A stretch of DNA of 64,000 nucleotides from Arthrobacter cupressi (GTDB lineage: Bacteria; Actinomycetota; Actinomycetes; Actinomycetales; Micrococcaceae). Positions 38,264 to 46,687 of the stretch are shown piece after piece. The translations under genes and the position numbers were made by a program. The notes beneath the pieces were generated by a model. The model had not been told where the DNA came from, made no database searches, and worked only from the letters and a program-made list of their open reading frames with translations. Positions within the stretch are counted from its first letter, which is position 1; each line of letters starts with the position of its first letter. Location of the stretch: assembly GCF_900099975.1 (NCBI RefSeq), contig NZ_FNEI01000004.1, positions 62,001 through 126,000 on the forward strand, written 5' to 3'.

Positions 38264-38303
38264 CATGAAGAACGCCCCCTCCGCCGAGGGGGCGTTCTTC
38301 ATG
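38264..38303. terminator. Bidirectional terminator between convergent genes
   Basis: Perfect 17-bp stem (CATGAAGAACGCCCCCT and complement) with a six-base loop, six bases past the aminotransferase stop and 20 bases past the response-regulator stop. Confidence 0.88.
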
Positions 38304-38322
38304 TCCCGGGCCAGTTTGCGCC

Positions 38323-38991
38323 TCACAGCAAGCGGCGTTCGGCCGCCCATTTGGTCAGTTCGTGCCGGCTGGAGAGCTGGAGCTTCCGCAGTACCGCAGA
38401 GACGTGCGTTTCCACTGTCTTGATGGAGATGAACAGCTCCTTGGCGACCTCCTTGTAGCTGTAGCCGCGAGCGATGAGCCGCATGACCTCCAATTCGCGG
38501 GCGGACAGCCGGTCCAGCTCGTCGTCGGCGATCTCCGCCGGTGACGTTCCGAAGGCGTCCAGCACGAAACCCGCCAGCCGAGGCGAAAACACCGCGTCGC
38601 CGTCCGCGACCCGGATCACGGCGTCGGATATCTCGGCCCCGGAAATGGTCTTGGTGACGTAACCGCGGGCGCCCGCCCGGATCACCGCCACCACATCCTC
38701 CGCGGCATCGGACACGCTCAGCGCAAGGAAGCTGGTGGTGCCCAGGAGTGGGGCGGACTTGGTGATCACCTCGCGCCCGCCGCCGCCCAGGCCGCCCGGC
38801 AGGTGGACATCCAGCAGGACCACCTCCGGCCGCTGTTCGGCGATGACCCGGACGGCGTCGTCCACCGTGCCCGCTTCGCCGACGACGTCGATCCGGGAAT
38901 CGAGGTCCGCTTTCAGTCCGGAACGGAAAATGGTGTGGTCATCGACCACCACTACGCGGACGCTACGGAGCGCCGTTCCTGCCTCGTTCAT
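38323..38991 (-). CDS. LuxR/NarL-family response regulator (EsrR-like)
   Basis: Receiver domain with DDH at 17-19 and phosphoacceptor Asp61 in VVLLDVHLPGG, then a C-terminal helix-turn-helix (DRLSARELEVMRLIARGYSY, KEVAKELFISIKTVETHVSA). 222 residues. Its ATG overlaps the kinase stop, so the two are one operon. It lies beside genes for PspC-domain membrane proteins, as EsrR does in Corynebacterium, so a role in envelope-stress control is inferred. Confidence 0.88.
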   Translation of the reverse strand: MNEAGTALRSVRVVVVDDHTIFRSGLKADLDSRIDVVGEAGTVDDAVRVIAEQRPEVVLLDVHLPGGLGGGGREVITKSAPLLGTTSFLALSVSDAAEDVVAVIRAGARGYVTKTISGAEISDAVIRVADGDAVFSPRLAGFVLDAFGTSPAEIADDELDRLSARELEVMRLIARGYSYKEVAKELFISIKTVETHVSAVLRKLQLSSRHELTKWAAERRLL

Positions 38992-40310
38992 GGTTTACCC
39001 TCTCCGTTGCGTTCGTCCGGTCCTGCCGCCGCCGGCAGGCTGAGCCGCACTTCGGTTCCGGACGGGCCACTGTCGATCACGGCCGTGCCGCCGTGCCTTT
39101 TCATCCGGCCGACAATCGATTCGCGCACGCCCAGGCGGTCCTGCGGGACGGCCGCGGGATCGAACCCCGGCCCCCGGTCCTTGACGAAGACGTCGCTTCC
39201 CGTGTCCGAGCTCTCCAGATAGACGGACACCGCGCCACCGCCGTGCCGTGCCGCGTTCAGCATTGCCTCGCGGGCGGCCTGGACCAAGGCTTCGTGCCGC
39301 TCCGTCATGGGCGCATCCCCCACGCTGACCACCTCGACCAGGTGCCCGTGGGTGTCTTCCACCTCGGCCGCGACGGCCTTGATCCGGTCCGCCAGGTGCC
39401 CGGCGTCGGCGGCCTGGTCCCGGTACAGCCAGCCGCGGAGTTCGCGCTCCTGGGCCCGGGCGAGGCGGATGACGTCCTGCTCCGATCCTGCGCGCCGCTG
39501 GATCAGGGCGAGCGTCTGCAGCACGGAATCATGCAGGTGGGCGGCGATCTCCGCCCGCTCGGTTTCCCTGACCCGGCCCGCCCGTTCGTTCTCCAGATCC
39601 TTCCAGAACTTGAGGCCCCATGGCAGGAGCACCAGGGCCACGCCGCCGAGCACCGCCACCGAGGCCAGCAGCGCCAGCCAGGTCTGCTCCCAGGAACCCG
39701 AGCCGGACACCATGACCAGCACTCCGGCCACGACGAGTGCAAGCCCCGCGGCAAGCCGGACCCAGCCTCCGGCCTGGTCCGCCTTGGTCTTGTCCCTCAG
39801 CCCTGCGCGGCGGCTCTCATCCAGTTGCATCCAGGCAATGGCGGCGCCGCCAAGGATGGCCGCCGCCGGAATCAGGGTGCCCAGCGGAAGGTCGACGCCC
39901 AGTTGCTGCGCGACGAGGATCCCGGCCACGAACAGGAGCCCGGCACCAAGCAGCAACTCCTTGCCGTACCTGATCCCCCGGCCGGTGAACCACGGTGCAG
40001 CCACCCGGACCGATGACAGCCCGCCGGGGGCGGACGCCGCCGCACCCGGGGCAGGCAAACTTACCGCCGGGGCAATGGGCGACGCCGGGCTGCGGGCCGC
40101 GCGCCGGGCGCCTTCGTCCGCCGTCGGGACCAGGATCCAGAGCCAGGCATAGAACACCAGCCCGGCACCGCCGGCGAAGGCGGCCAGGAGCATACCGATC
40201 CGCAGGTACTTCACTGGCCAGCCCAGGTGCGCCGCGAGGCCGCTGCACACGCCGGCAATCATGCGATCGCCGCTACGGACCAGCGGCGGGCGTGGGGCAG
40301 GGCTTGTCAT
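38988..40310 (-). CDS. Sensor histidine kinase with N-terminal PspC domain (EsrS-like)
   Basis: 440 residues. The PspC domain covers roughly residues 10-65 (MIAGVCSGLAAHLGWPVKYL). Further membrane segments follow to about 230, then a HisKA_3 dimerisation domain with the phospho-His in AAHLHDSVLQTL. The HATPase_c domain has EAMLNAARHGGG and VKDRGPGFDP. I chose ATG 40310, preceded by GGATGGA; an ATG four codons earlier is possible. PspC domains sense or bind membrane-stress partners. The divergent PspC gene at 40437 is the likely partner. Confidence 0.87.
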   Translation of the reverse strand: MTSPAPRPPLVRSGDRMIAGVCSGLAAHLGWPVKYLRIGMLLAAFAGGAGLVFYAWLWILVPTADEGARRAARSPASPIAPAVSLPAPGAAASAPGGLSSVRVAAPWFTGRGIRYGKELLLGAGLLFVAGILVAQQLGVDLPLGTLIPAAAILGGAAIAWMQLDESRRAGLRDKTKADQAGGWVRLAAGLALVVAGVLVMVSGSGSWEQTWLALLASVAVLGGVALVLLPWGLKFWKDLENERAGRVRETERAEIAAHLHDSVLQTLALIQRRAGSEQDVIRLARAQERELRGWLYRDQAADAGHLADRIKAVAAEVEDTHGHLVEVVSVGDAPMTERHEALVQAAREAMLNAARHGGGAVSVYLESSDTGSDVFVKDRGPGFDPAAVPQDRLGVRESIVGRMKRHGGTAVIDSGPSGTEVRLSLPAAAGPDERNGEGKP

Positions 40311-40354
40311 GCTTCCATCCAAACACGGATCAGGGCTCCGCGGCCCTTGGAACC

Positions 40355-40396
40355 GGGGTATCCCAGGGGTCCCTCAGGGACGGTTCAGGGTATCCC
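40355..40396. promoter_or_regulatory. Candidate operators in the divergent kinase/PspC promoter
   Basis: GGGTATCCC occurs at 40356-40364 and 40388-40396, 32 bases apart (about three helical turns). Between them GTCCCTCAGGGAC (40369-40381) is a perfect dyad. This is a plausible binding cluster for the adjacent response regulator, covering both the kinase and PspC start regions. Confidence 0.45.
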
Positions 40397-40436
40397 CCAG
40401 TAGAGGACGCTGCCGTCCGGGCGGCAGGATCAAGGT

Positions 40437-41846
40437 ATGAACGCGAACAGCACACCCGGAACCCCGGGACAGGGCGAAGCAACCGGCCACAGCGGTGAAC
40501 CCGGAGCCCGGCCCCCACAAAACTTCTTCGACTGGATCCGCGGCCAGGGCATCGCCCGCGGTCAGGACCGGTGGATCGGCGGCGTTGCCAGCGGCGTCGC
40601 CCACCGCTTTGGCGTCGACCCGCTTATTGTCCGCGGCATTTTCGTGGTCCTGGCAATCTTTGCCGGGGTGGGCGTCCTGCTCTACGGCGTGGCCTGGGCC
40701 CTGCTGCCGGAACCGGACGGCCGCATCCACGCACAGGAAGCCGGCGCCGGCCGCTGGACCGCAGGCATGACAGGGGCGCTGATCACCACAATCATCGGCC
40801 TTCCCGGACTCGGCCGCGGCGTCTGGGGATGGGGCTGGGACGGCGCACCCGGACTCTTCTGGACGCTCTTCTGGGTGGGCGCGGTTGCCTGTCTGGTCTA
40901 CTTCCTGGTCCAGCGGAACAGGAACCGGAACGGCATACCTACCGTGGGCGCCCCGTATGCTGGTGCACCGTACTACGCCGGACCTGAACCGGGAGCCCCG
41001 CAGGGCGGAACCGTCCCGGCGGTGCCGGACATGCATGGCGGCGCAAATGCTTTCGCTGCCCCCGCCACCTCGAACCTGCCGATCCCGGGCGAGGCACCGC
41101 CGTCGGGCATCCCGGCAGGGCCGGTCTACGCGGGGCCCGGATACCCGGGTGCCCCGACTCCTCCACAGACCCCGACGCAGCCGCAGTGGAAGGGCGGGCA
41201 GCCGCGCGGACCGCGCCGGCAGGGACCCGGGGCGGCGATCATCGCAATTACTGCGGGAGCGGCGCTCCTGGTGGGTGGCACCATCAAACTGCTCGACGCC
41301 GGCGGGACCATCCAGCTGGGCGACGCCGCCAATGCGGTGGTCTGGGCGAGCGGTGCCGCGGTGCTCGGTCTCGGGATCCTGGTTGCCGGTCTCCGCGGAC
41401 GGACTTCCGGATTCCTGGGCTTCCTCGCGGTGATGGCGCTGGTGATCGGCGCGATCTTCAACCTGGTGCCCCGCGGCGACCGGTTCCCCATGGAAAACAC
41501 CCAATGGATCCCGCTCACCCAGGCCGATGCCAGGGAGGGTTACAACATCACCGGAGCGAACGGGACCGTGGACCTCACCAGGCTGGAACTGGACGAACCG
41601 CTGGAATCCGGCCTGGTGGTGCCGCTGGACATCACCGCGAGCAACATCAAGGTGATCATCCCGGACACCGTGCCCGTTGAACTCAAGGCGGACATGACCT
41701 TCGCCAACCTCAAGGGCGCCGGAGGGAGCACCGGGAACGCACAGGACGACGAACTGCGGTACTTCAACACCGGCAAGCCCGGTGCCAGCCTGGTCATCGA
41801 ACTGGACGGCACCTTCAGCAACGTCACTATCCAGGAAGGGAACTGA
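40437..41846 (+). CDS. PspC-domain multi-span membrane protein (EsrI-like)
   Basis: 469 residues. The PspC domain is at about 42-100 (RWIGGVASGVAHRFGVDPLI, then a membrane helix). A membrane segment and a Pro/Gly-rich linker of about 120 residues follow. After the linker come four hydrophobic segments (IIAITAGAALLVGG, VVWASGAAVLGLGILVAGL, FLGFLAVMALVIGAIF) and a C-terminal beta-rich soluble part of about 120 residues. The C-terminal part resembles the adhesin-like domain paired with PspC in other bacteria. Divergent from a PspC-kinase operon, it fits the inhibitor/sensor EsrI of three-component envelope-stress systems; that role is inferred. Confidence 0.75.
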   Translation: MNANSTPGTPGQGEATGHSGEPGARPPQNFFDWIRGQGIARGQDRWIGGVASGVAHRFGVDPLIVRGIFVVLAIFAGVGVLLYGVAWALLPEPDGRIHAQEAGAGRWTAGMTGALITTIIGLPGLGRGVWGWGWDGAPGLFWTLFWVGAVACLVYFLVQRNRNRNGIPTVGAPYAGAPYYAGPEPGAPQGGTVPAVPDMHGGANAFAAPATSNLPIPGEAPPSGIPAGPVYAGPGYPGAPTPPQTPTQPQWKGGQPRGPRRQGPGAAIIAITAGAALLVGGTIKLLDAGGTIQLGDAANAVVWASGAAVLGLGILVAGLRGRTSGFLGFLAVMALVIGAIFNLVPRGDRFPMENTQWIPLTQADAREGYNITGANGTVDLTRLELDEPLESGLVVPLDITASNIKVIIPDTVPVELKADMTFANLKGAGGSTGNAQDDELRYFNTGKPGASLVIELDGTFSNVTIQEGN

Positions 41847-41847
41847 C

Positions 41848-42144
41848 ATGAGCACGCAGGAACCGGGACCGGTCTACGGCTCCAACGCAGGCGGCACCCA
41901 GCAGGAGCAGGGTCCCCGGGTCGGCACCGTGGTGTGGGGCTTGGTCGTCGTGGCCCTCGCAGCGTTGATCGTCATCTCCAAGCTCGGACTGGTGGTCCTG
42001 AACGCCAACTACGTCCTGATCGGGCTCATGATCGGTGCAGGCGCGGCGCTGATCGTCGGCGGCCTGATCTCGGCCCGTTCACGGAATTCCACGGCAAAGG
42101 ACGCGGAACAAGACTCCGCGAACGGAAACCTCCCGGGGCAGTAA
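41848..42144 (+). CDS. Small two-span membrane protein
   Basis: 98 residues from ATG 41848, one base after the PspC gene stop, with GGAAGGGAA upstream. Two hydrophobic helices (VVWGLVVVALAALIVISKLG and YVLIGLMIGAGAALIVGGLI) are flanked by hydrophilic tails. Almost certainly co-translated with the PspC gene. No known family recognised. Confidence 0.75.
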   Translation: MSTQEPGPVYGSNAGGTQQEQGPRVGTVVWGLVVVALAALIVISKLGLVVLNANYVLIGLMIGAGAALIVGGLISARSRNSTAKDAEQDSANGNLPGQ

Positions 42145-42245
42145 GCACTTTCGCTCTCCAGCGATTTCCCCTGACCCAGGCGGGTGCCGGTTCCGGCGCC
42201 CGCCTGGGGCGTGACAAAGCATCCCGAACAAGGAAGGCTCGAACC

Positions 42246-42503
42246 ATGAACAAATTCTTCAGCATCATCCGAAGCATCGGCCTGAAGCGCGGGCCCCAGC
42301 GCTGGCTCGGCGGCGTCTGCGGAGGCATCGCGGCAAAACTGAACGTCGACGTCGCGTATGTCCGCGTCGCTTTCCTGCTCTTCTGCCTCCTGCCGGGGCC
42401 CGCTATCGTCGTCTACGTGCTGGCGTGGCTGCTGCTCCCCGCGCAGGACGGAAGCATCGCGCTGGAATCCTTCCTCCAGGAACGCGGCCGCAACCGCCCC
42501 TGA
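42246..42503 (+). CDS. Stand-alone PspC-domain protein
   Basis: 85 residues, essentially only a PspC domain: QRWLGGVCGGIAAKLNVDVA, then one membrane helix (FLLFCLLPGPAIVVYVLAWL) and a short tail. ATG 42246 follows AAGGAAGG. It is the third PspC domain in 4 kb and follows the two-span protein by 100 bases, so it is probably part of the same stress locus. Confidence 0.82.
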   Translation: MNKFFSIIRSIGLKRGPQRWLGGVCGGIAAKLNVDVAYVRVAFLLFCLLPGPAIVVYVLAWLLLPAQDGSIALESFLQERGRNRP

Positions 42504-42674
42504 TTCCGGGGCACGTTCCAGCCGTCCGCGGAGCGAATGTTGCGGCATTGTTTCCGGGAGCTCATCCCTGCCAGCCATCCTCGTTTGTGTCCTACCCCAC
42601 ATTGCCGCCTACAATCTAGGGGAGCTCAGCGTGGCGCTCTGCACGTATACCTCCTAGCCAGGATTTGAGCGCTC

Positions 42675-43700
42675 ATGAAAATTGGAATCCTCACCAGCGG
42701 CGGCGACTGCCCCGGACTCAATGCCGTGATCCGCGGTGCTGTCCTGAAGGGCATCGCCATCCACGGACACGAGTTCGTCGGTTTCCGCGACGGCTGGCGT
42801 GGCGTGGTCGAGGGCGACATCATCGAAATCCCCCGCACCATGGTCCGCGGCATCGCCAAGCAGGGCGGCACCATCCTGGGCACCTCCCGCACCAACCCCT
42901 TCGAAAACGGCGGCGGCCCCGAGGTCATCAAGGGCCACATGGACCGACTCGGCATCGACGCCATGATCGCGATCGGCGGCGAAGGAACCCTGGCTGCGGC
43001 CAAGCGGCTGACCGACGCCGGGCTGAAGATCGTGGGCGTGCCCAAGACGGTCGACAACGACCTGGACGCCACCGACTACACCTTCGGCTTCGACACCGCC
43101 GTGCAGATCGCCACCGAAGCGATCGACCGGCTGCGCACCACCGGCGAATCCCACCACCGCTGCATGATCGCCGAGGTCATGGGCCGGCACGTCGGCTGGA
43201 TCGCCCTGCACGCCGGCATGGCCTCCGGCGCCCACGCGATCCTCATCCCCGAACAGAAGGTCTCGATCGACCAGATCACCGAATGGGTCAAGGAAGCCCA
43301 CGACCGTGGCCGCGCCCCCCTGGTGGTCGTCGCGGAAGGCTTCGTACCGGACCATATGGAGGCCCCGCACTCGGAACGCGGGCTGGACACCTTCGGCCGG
43401 CCCCGCCTGGGCGGCATCGCGGACCAGTTGGCCCCGGAAATCGAAGCCCGCACCGGCATCGAAACCCGCGCCACCATCCTTGGCCACATCCAGCGCGGCG
43501 GCGTCCCCTCCGCTTTCGACCGCGTCCTGGCCACCCGCCTGGGCATGGCAGCCATCGACTCCGTGGTGGAGGGCCGCTGGGGCACCATGGTGTCGCTCAA
43601 CGGCACCGACATCGTGCACGTCGGCTTCGAAACGGCCCTGGGCAAGCTCAAGACCGTCCCGCAGCACCGCTACGACGAAGCCGCTGTGCTGTTCGGGTAA
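42675..43700 (+). CDS. pfkA: 6-phosphofructokinase, ATP-type of the mixed-substrate group
   Basis: Phosphorylates fructose 6-phosphate in glycolysis. 341 residues: ILTSGGDCPGLNAVIRG at the N-terminus, GGEGT at 101-105, PKTVDNDLDATDYTFG with the catalytic Asp from residue 123, and IAEVMGRHVGWIA. Gly rather than Asp after GGE indicates ATP instead of pyrophosphate, although the Lys in PKTVDND is typical of this actinobacterial group. TACAAT about 45 bases upstream of the ATG is a likely -10. The stop codon is part of the first 19-bp repeat unit. Confidence 0.95.
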   Translation: MKIGILTSGGDCPGLNAVIRGAVLKGIAIHGHEFVGFRDGWRGVVEGDIIEIPRTMVRGIAKQGGTILGTSRTNPFENGGGPEVIKGHMDRLGIDAMIAIGGEGTLAAAKRLTDAGLKIVGVPKTVDNDLDATDYTFGFDTAVQIATEAIDRLRTTGESHHRCMIAEVMGRHVGWIALHAGMASGAHAILIPEQKVSIDQITEWVKEAHDRGRAPLVVVAEGFVPDHMEAPHSERGLDTFGRPRLGGIADQLAPEIEARTGIETRATILGHIQRGGVPSAFDRVLATRLGMAAIDSVVEGRWGTMVSLNGTDIVHVGFETALGKLKTVPQHRYDEAAVLFG

Positions 43701-43796
43701 GGCTGTGCTGTTCGGGTAAGGCTGTGCTGCTCGGGTAAGGCTGTGCTGTTCGGGTAAGGCTGTGCTGCTCGGGTAAGGCTGTGCTGTTCGGCTAAA
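43683..43796. repeat. Six tandem 19-bp repeats spanning the pfkA stop
   Basis: The unit GCTGTGCTGTTCGGGTAAG begins at 43683, 43702, 43721, 43740, 43759 and 43778. Units 3 and 5 have CTC in place of TTC, and unit 6 ends CGGCTAAAG. The first unit is the last five pfkA codons plus stop, so the array arose by amplifying the gene end. Each copy carries TAA in the pfkA frame or a shifted frame. Confidence 0.95.
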
Positions 43797-43810
43797 GCGA
43801 AACACGCCAA

Positions 43811-43840
43811 ACGGGCCCGCACCTTCCGGTGCGGGCCCGT
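43811..43840 (+). terminator. Terminator of pfkA
   Basis: Perfect 13-bp stem (ACGGGCCCGCACC and complement) with a TTCC loop directly after the tandem repeats. Confidence 0.85.
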
Positions 43841-43878
43841 ACCGTTCCGTTCCGCTCTGCAGAGGTTCCCGTGTTGCC

Positions 43879-43884
43879 TAGACT
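43879..43884 (+). promoter_or_regulatory. -10 box TAGACT, leaderless start of the GNAT gene
   Basis: TAGACT is followed by six bases (CAAGGC) and then the ATG at 43891. Confidence 0.55.
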
Positions 43885-43890
43885 CAAGGC

Positions 43891-44622
43891 ATGGGATTTG
43901 CTGAAGGATCTGCCGACATCGTCCTGCTGGCCTGGGCGCGGCATCTCGGATTCGACGACGCCGCGTTCGCGCACGTACGTTTCTCCCCCGAAGCGTCCGG
44001 CAGCGAGCGCTTGGTCCGGGAAGATGACGGCTCGGATTCCATCACCTTCGTCAGGCTCTTCGGGCATTCGGCGCTGCTCGGTCCGGCCTGGGCCACCGAA
44101 GCTGCCGCAAAGTACAGCGATGAAGAACTTAGCGAACACGCCACCTTGCTGCGCCTGAGCCGGGAGCACGGCGGCCATGGCCTGGGCACCTCGGCCCTGT
44201 TGTTCGCCGACGACCTGCCCCTCGCCCACCCCCGCGGCGAAGTGACGGTTTCGCACGGCCACCCCGAGGCCATCGAGCTGGAAGGCATGTGCCCGCCCGA
44301 CGACGCCAACGAAGCCCGGCTGAACTCCATGACCCACTGCTTCACGGTGATGGATGACTCCGGCGGCAACGGAAGCCCGGTGGCCTGTGGCGCCTATGCG
44401 GAGTGGGAGGGCATCCTGGCGGACATGGGTGTCCTGGTCCGGCCGGAACTGCGCCGCCAGGGGCTCGGCACGCTCGCCGCCTCGATCGCTGCCCACGAGG
44501 CGCTCGCGTCCGGCCTGACCCTGCAGTGGTGCACCCCGCTCGACAACCGCGGTGCGCTCGGCCTGGCCCGGAGCCTGGGGTTCGCCGACGGCGGCACAGT
44601 CACTTCCGTGCTGCTGCGCTAG
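43891..44622 (+). CDS. GNAT family N-acetyltransferase
   Basis: 243 residues with a single C-terminal GNAT domain: LADMGVLVRPELRRQGLGTL contains the RRQGLG acetyl-CoA loop, and NRGALGLARSLGFADGG is motif B. The N-terminal 130 residues are not a recognised domain but are typical of GNATs annotated only by fold. The start is fixed by the leaderless promoter. Its stop is 24 bases past the convergent MFS gene's stop (44600), so the two 3' ends overlap. Acceptor unknown. Confidence 0.8.
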   Translation: MGFAEGSADIVLLAWARHLGFDDAAFAHVRFSPEASGSERLVREDDGSDSITFVRLFGHSALLGPAWATEAAAKYSDEELSEHATLLRLSREHGGHGLGTSALLFADDLPLAHPRGEVTVSHGHPEAIELEGMCPPDDANEARLNSMTHCFTVMDDSGGNGSPVACGAYAEWEGILADMGVLVRPELRRQGLGTLAASIAAHEALASGLTLQWCTPLDNRGALGLARSLGFADGGTVTSVLLR

Positions 44623-46126
44623 TGTCCTGTTCCGCGCCGGCCTGCGGGGCAGCGGCGCCCCAGTCCTGGACGGCTTTCGGCTTGCCGAACAGCAGCGCCG
44701 CCGCGGCTCCCAGCAGGATCGCGCAGGCGGGCAACAGCACGGACTGGGACATCGCCGTCGAGAACCCGGCGTGCAGGAACTCCGGAAGCTGCCCGCCCTG
44801 CGTTCCTTCCCCGGCCGGAGCCCCGCCCGGCAGGGCCGGGAGTTCGGCGGCGAGCCGGGCCTGGATCAACGAGGCGATCGCGGCAGATCCGAGCACCGCG
44901 CCGATCTGCCGGGTGGTGTTGAAGACGCCCGATCCGGCCCCTGCCTGGCGCGGCGGGAGGTTGCGCGTGGTGGCGTTGGAAACGGGTCCCCAGATGAAGC
45001 CGTTGGCCACGCCTTGCAGGGCGCTCGGAAGCAGGAACATCCAGATGGGGGTCTCGGGCTTGAGGAGGGCGCCGGTCCAGAACAACGCTGCGGACAGGCA
45101 CACCAGTCCGAACGCGGCGAACCAGCGGGGGTTCACCCGGTCGATCAGCCGGCCGACGAAGGGCGCCAAGGCACCGGAGAGCACGGCCATCGGAATCATG
45201 AGGAGGGCCGACTGGGTGGGAGTCAGGCCGCGGACCACCTGATAGTAGAAGATGGTGGGCAGCGGGAACGCCGTGATAGTGAAGCCCACGGCCATGATGG
45301 TGGTGTTGCCCAGGGAGAAGTTGCGCTCTTTGAACAGCCCCAGCGGCAGCAGCGGCTCGCCGCCGCGGCGCTCCAGGATCCATTGCCATACCACGAACAG
45401 TGCCAGGACCACGAGGCCCGCGATAATAAGTCCCCAGACGGTGACCGGCCCGACCACGGTTCCCCAGCGGTATGTCTGGCCTTCCTGGATGCCGAACACG
45501 AGCAGGAACATCCCGACGGCGGAGAGCAGCACGCCCGGGATGTCGAAGCGGTGGCGGTGGGTGCCCAGGGCCGGCACGAAGCGGGTGACCGCGAGGAAGC
45601 CGATCAGGCCGATGGGCACGTTGACGAAGAAGATCCATTCCCAGCCCAGGCCGTCCACCAGCACGCCGCCCAGGATCGGGCCGACCAGGATGGCCATGCC
45701 GGCGGTGGCGCCCCACAGCCCCATGGCCGCACCACGGCGGTCCGGCGGGAAGATCCGGGTGATGACGGCCATGGTCTGCGGGGTCATCATGGCCGCGCCG
45801 AAGCCTTGGACGGCGCGGGCGGCGATCAGCGTGCCGACGTCACCGGAGAGGCCGCACCACAGGGAGGCCAGGGTGAAGACCACCAGGCCGGAGAGGTAGA
45901 GGTTTTTCGGACCGAAGCGGTCCCCGAGCCGCCCGGTGATGAGCAGCGGGACGGCGTAGGCGAGGAGGTATGCGCTCGTCACCCAGATGACGGCGTTGAT
46001 GTCGGCGTTGAGTCCCTCCATGATCCGCGGGTTTGCCACGGAAACGATGGTTGAGTCGATCAGGATCATGAAGAAACCGATGACGAGGGACCATAGGGCA
46101 GGCCAGGGTTTGGCTACTTGTTCCAT
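44600..46126 (-). CDS. MFS drug transporter, DHA2 (14-span) family
   Basis: Proton-coupled exporter of 508 residues. Motif A is GRLGDRFGPKN after helix 2; motif C-like GPILGGVLVDGLGWEWIFFV marks an exporter. About 14 hydrophobic helices fit the EmrB/QacA type. I chose the ATG at 46126 because AAGGAAAACC precedes it; an in-frame GTG at 46264 adds 46 basic residues unlike any transporter. The 3' end overlaps the convergent GNAT gene by 23 bases. Substrate unknown; no regulator is adjacent. Confidence 0.9.
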   Translation of the reverse strand: MEQVAKPWPALWSLVIGFFMILIDSTIVSVANPRIMEGLNADINAVIWVTSAYLLAYAVPLLITGRLGDRFGPKNLYLSGLVVFTLASLWCGLSGDVGTLIAARAVQGFGAAMMTPQTMAVITRIFPPDRRGAAMGLWGATAGMAILVGPILGGVLVDGLGWEWIFFVNVPIGLIGFLAVTRFVPALGTHRHRFDIPGVLLSAVGMFLLVFGIQEGQTYRWGTVVGPVTVWGLIIAGLVVLALFVVWQWILERRGGEPLLPLGLFKERNFSLGNTTIMAVGFTITAFPLPTIFYYQVVRGLTPTQSALLMIPMAVLSGALAPFVGRLIDRVNPRWFAAFGLVCLSAALFWTGALLKPETPIWMFLLPSALQGVANGFIWGPVSNATTRNLPPRQAGAGSGVFNTTRQIGAVLGSAAIASLIQARLAAELPALPGGAPAGEGTQGGQLPEFLHAGFSTAMSQSVLLPACAILLGAAAALLFGKPKAVQDWGAAAPQAGAEQDTSAAARK

Positions 46127-46285
46127 GGTTTTCCTTAGTCTTTTGTGCCTGCTGTTCCTCGAGCGCAGTGAGCCGCGTGTGCAGCTGTTCGAGGACGACG
46201 CCGGACGCCAGGTTGTGTGCCTCGGCGATCGCATGCGGGAACACCGGGCCGCCGCTATGGCCACCTAGCCCCGGCTGAAGGGCCG

Positions 46286-46687
46286 TCAGCCCAGAAGCTG
46301 CAGGATCTCGGCCCGGCCGAACATGCGGGCGGCTTCCCGCGCGGTCGGGGACCCGGCGTCGGGATCCGCCCCGGCATCGATCAGCACCCGGACTACATCC
46401 AGGTACCCCTTGAACACCGCCCCGGCGAGCGGCGTCTGGCCGCGTTCGTTGGGCGCGGAGGCATCCGCGCCGTGATGCAGCAGGAGCTGCACTGTTTCCG
46501 CATGGCCGTGGTACGCGGCGAGCATCAGCAGGGAATCCCCGGCAGGATTGCTGATCCCGGCCGGGGCTCCGGCGTCGAGGTAGCTGCGCAGCACGGGGTT
46601 GTCCCCCTCGCGGGCGGCGTGGAACAAAGCGTCCGCCAGGGCGGCGTCTTCGTCTTCGGCGCTCCGGTTTTCGGGTGTTTCGCTCAT
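46286..46687 (-). CDS. Ankyrin-repeat protein
   Basis: 133 residues with about three ankyrin repeats (GDSLLMLAAYHGHAETVQLL, GQTPLAGAVFKGYLDVVRVL, then a shorter final helix pair). No signal peptide, so a cytosolic protein-binding module is likely. The ATG overlaps the YgfZ-like gene's stop (ATGA), pointing to a functional tie. Similar small ankyrin proteins sit beside catalase genes in other bacteria, but no catalase is here. Confidence 0.85.
   Translation of the reverse strand: MSETPENRSAEDEDAALADALFHAAREGDNPVLRSYLDAGAPAGISNPAGDSLLMLAAYHGHAETVQLLLHHGADASAPNERGQTPLAGAVFKGYLDVVRVLIDAGADPDAGSPTAREAARMFGRAEILQLLG

Noticed and set aside
43683..43796. The short tandem repeats as a CRISPR array
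   Set aside because: Units are directly adjacent with no spacers and derive from the pfkA end.
46127..46268. A coding-like frame upstream of the MFS gene, reading AEAHNLASGVVLEQLHTRL
   Set aside because: It has high GC third positions but no ribosome-binding site, runs far into the MFS gene and matches no family I recognise; it may be a regulator remnant but cannot be supported.
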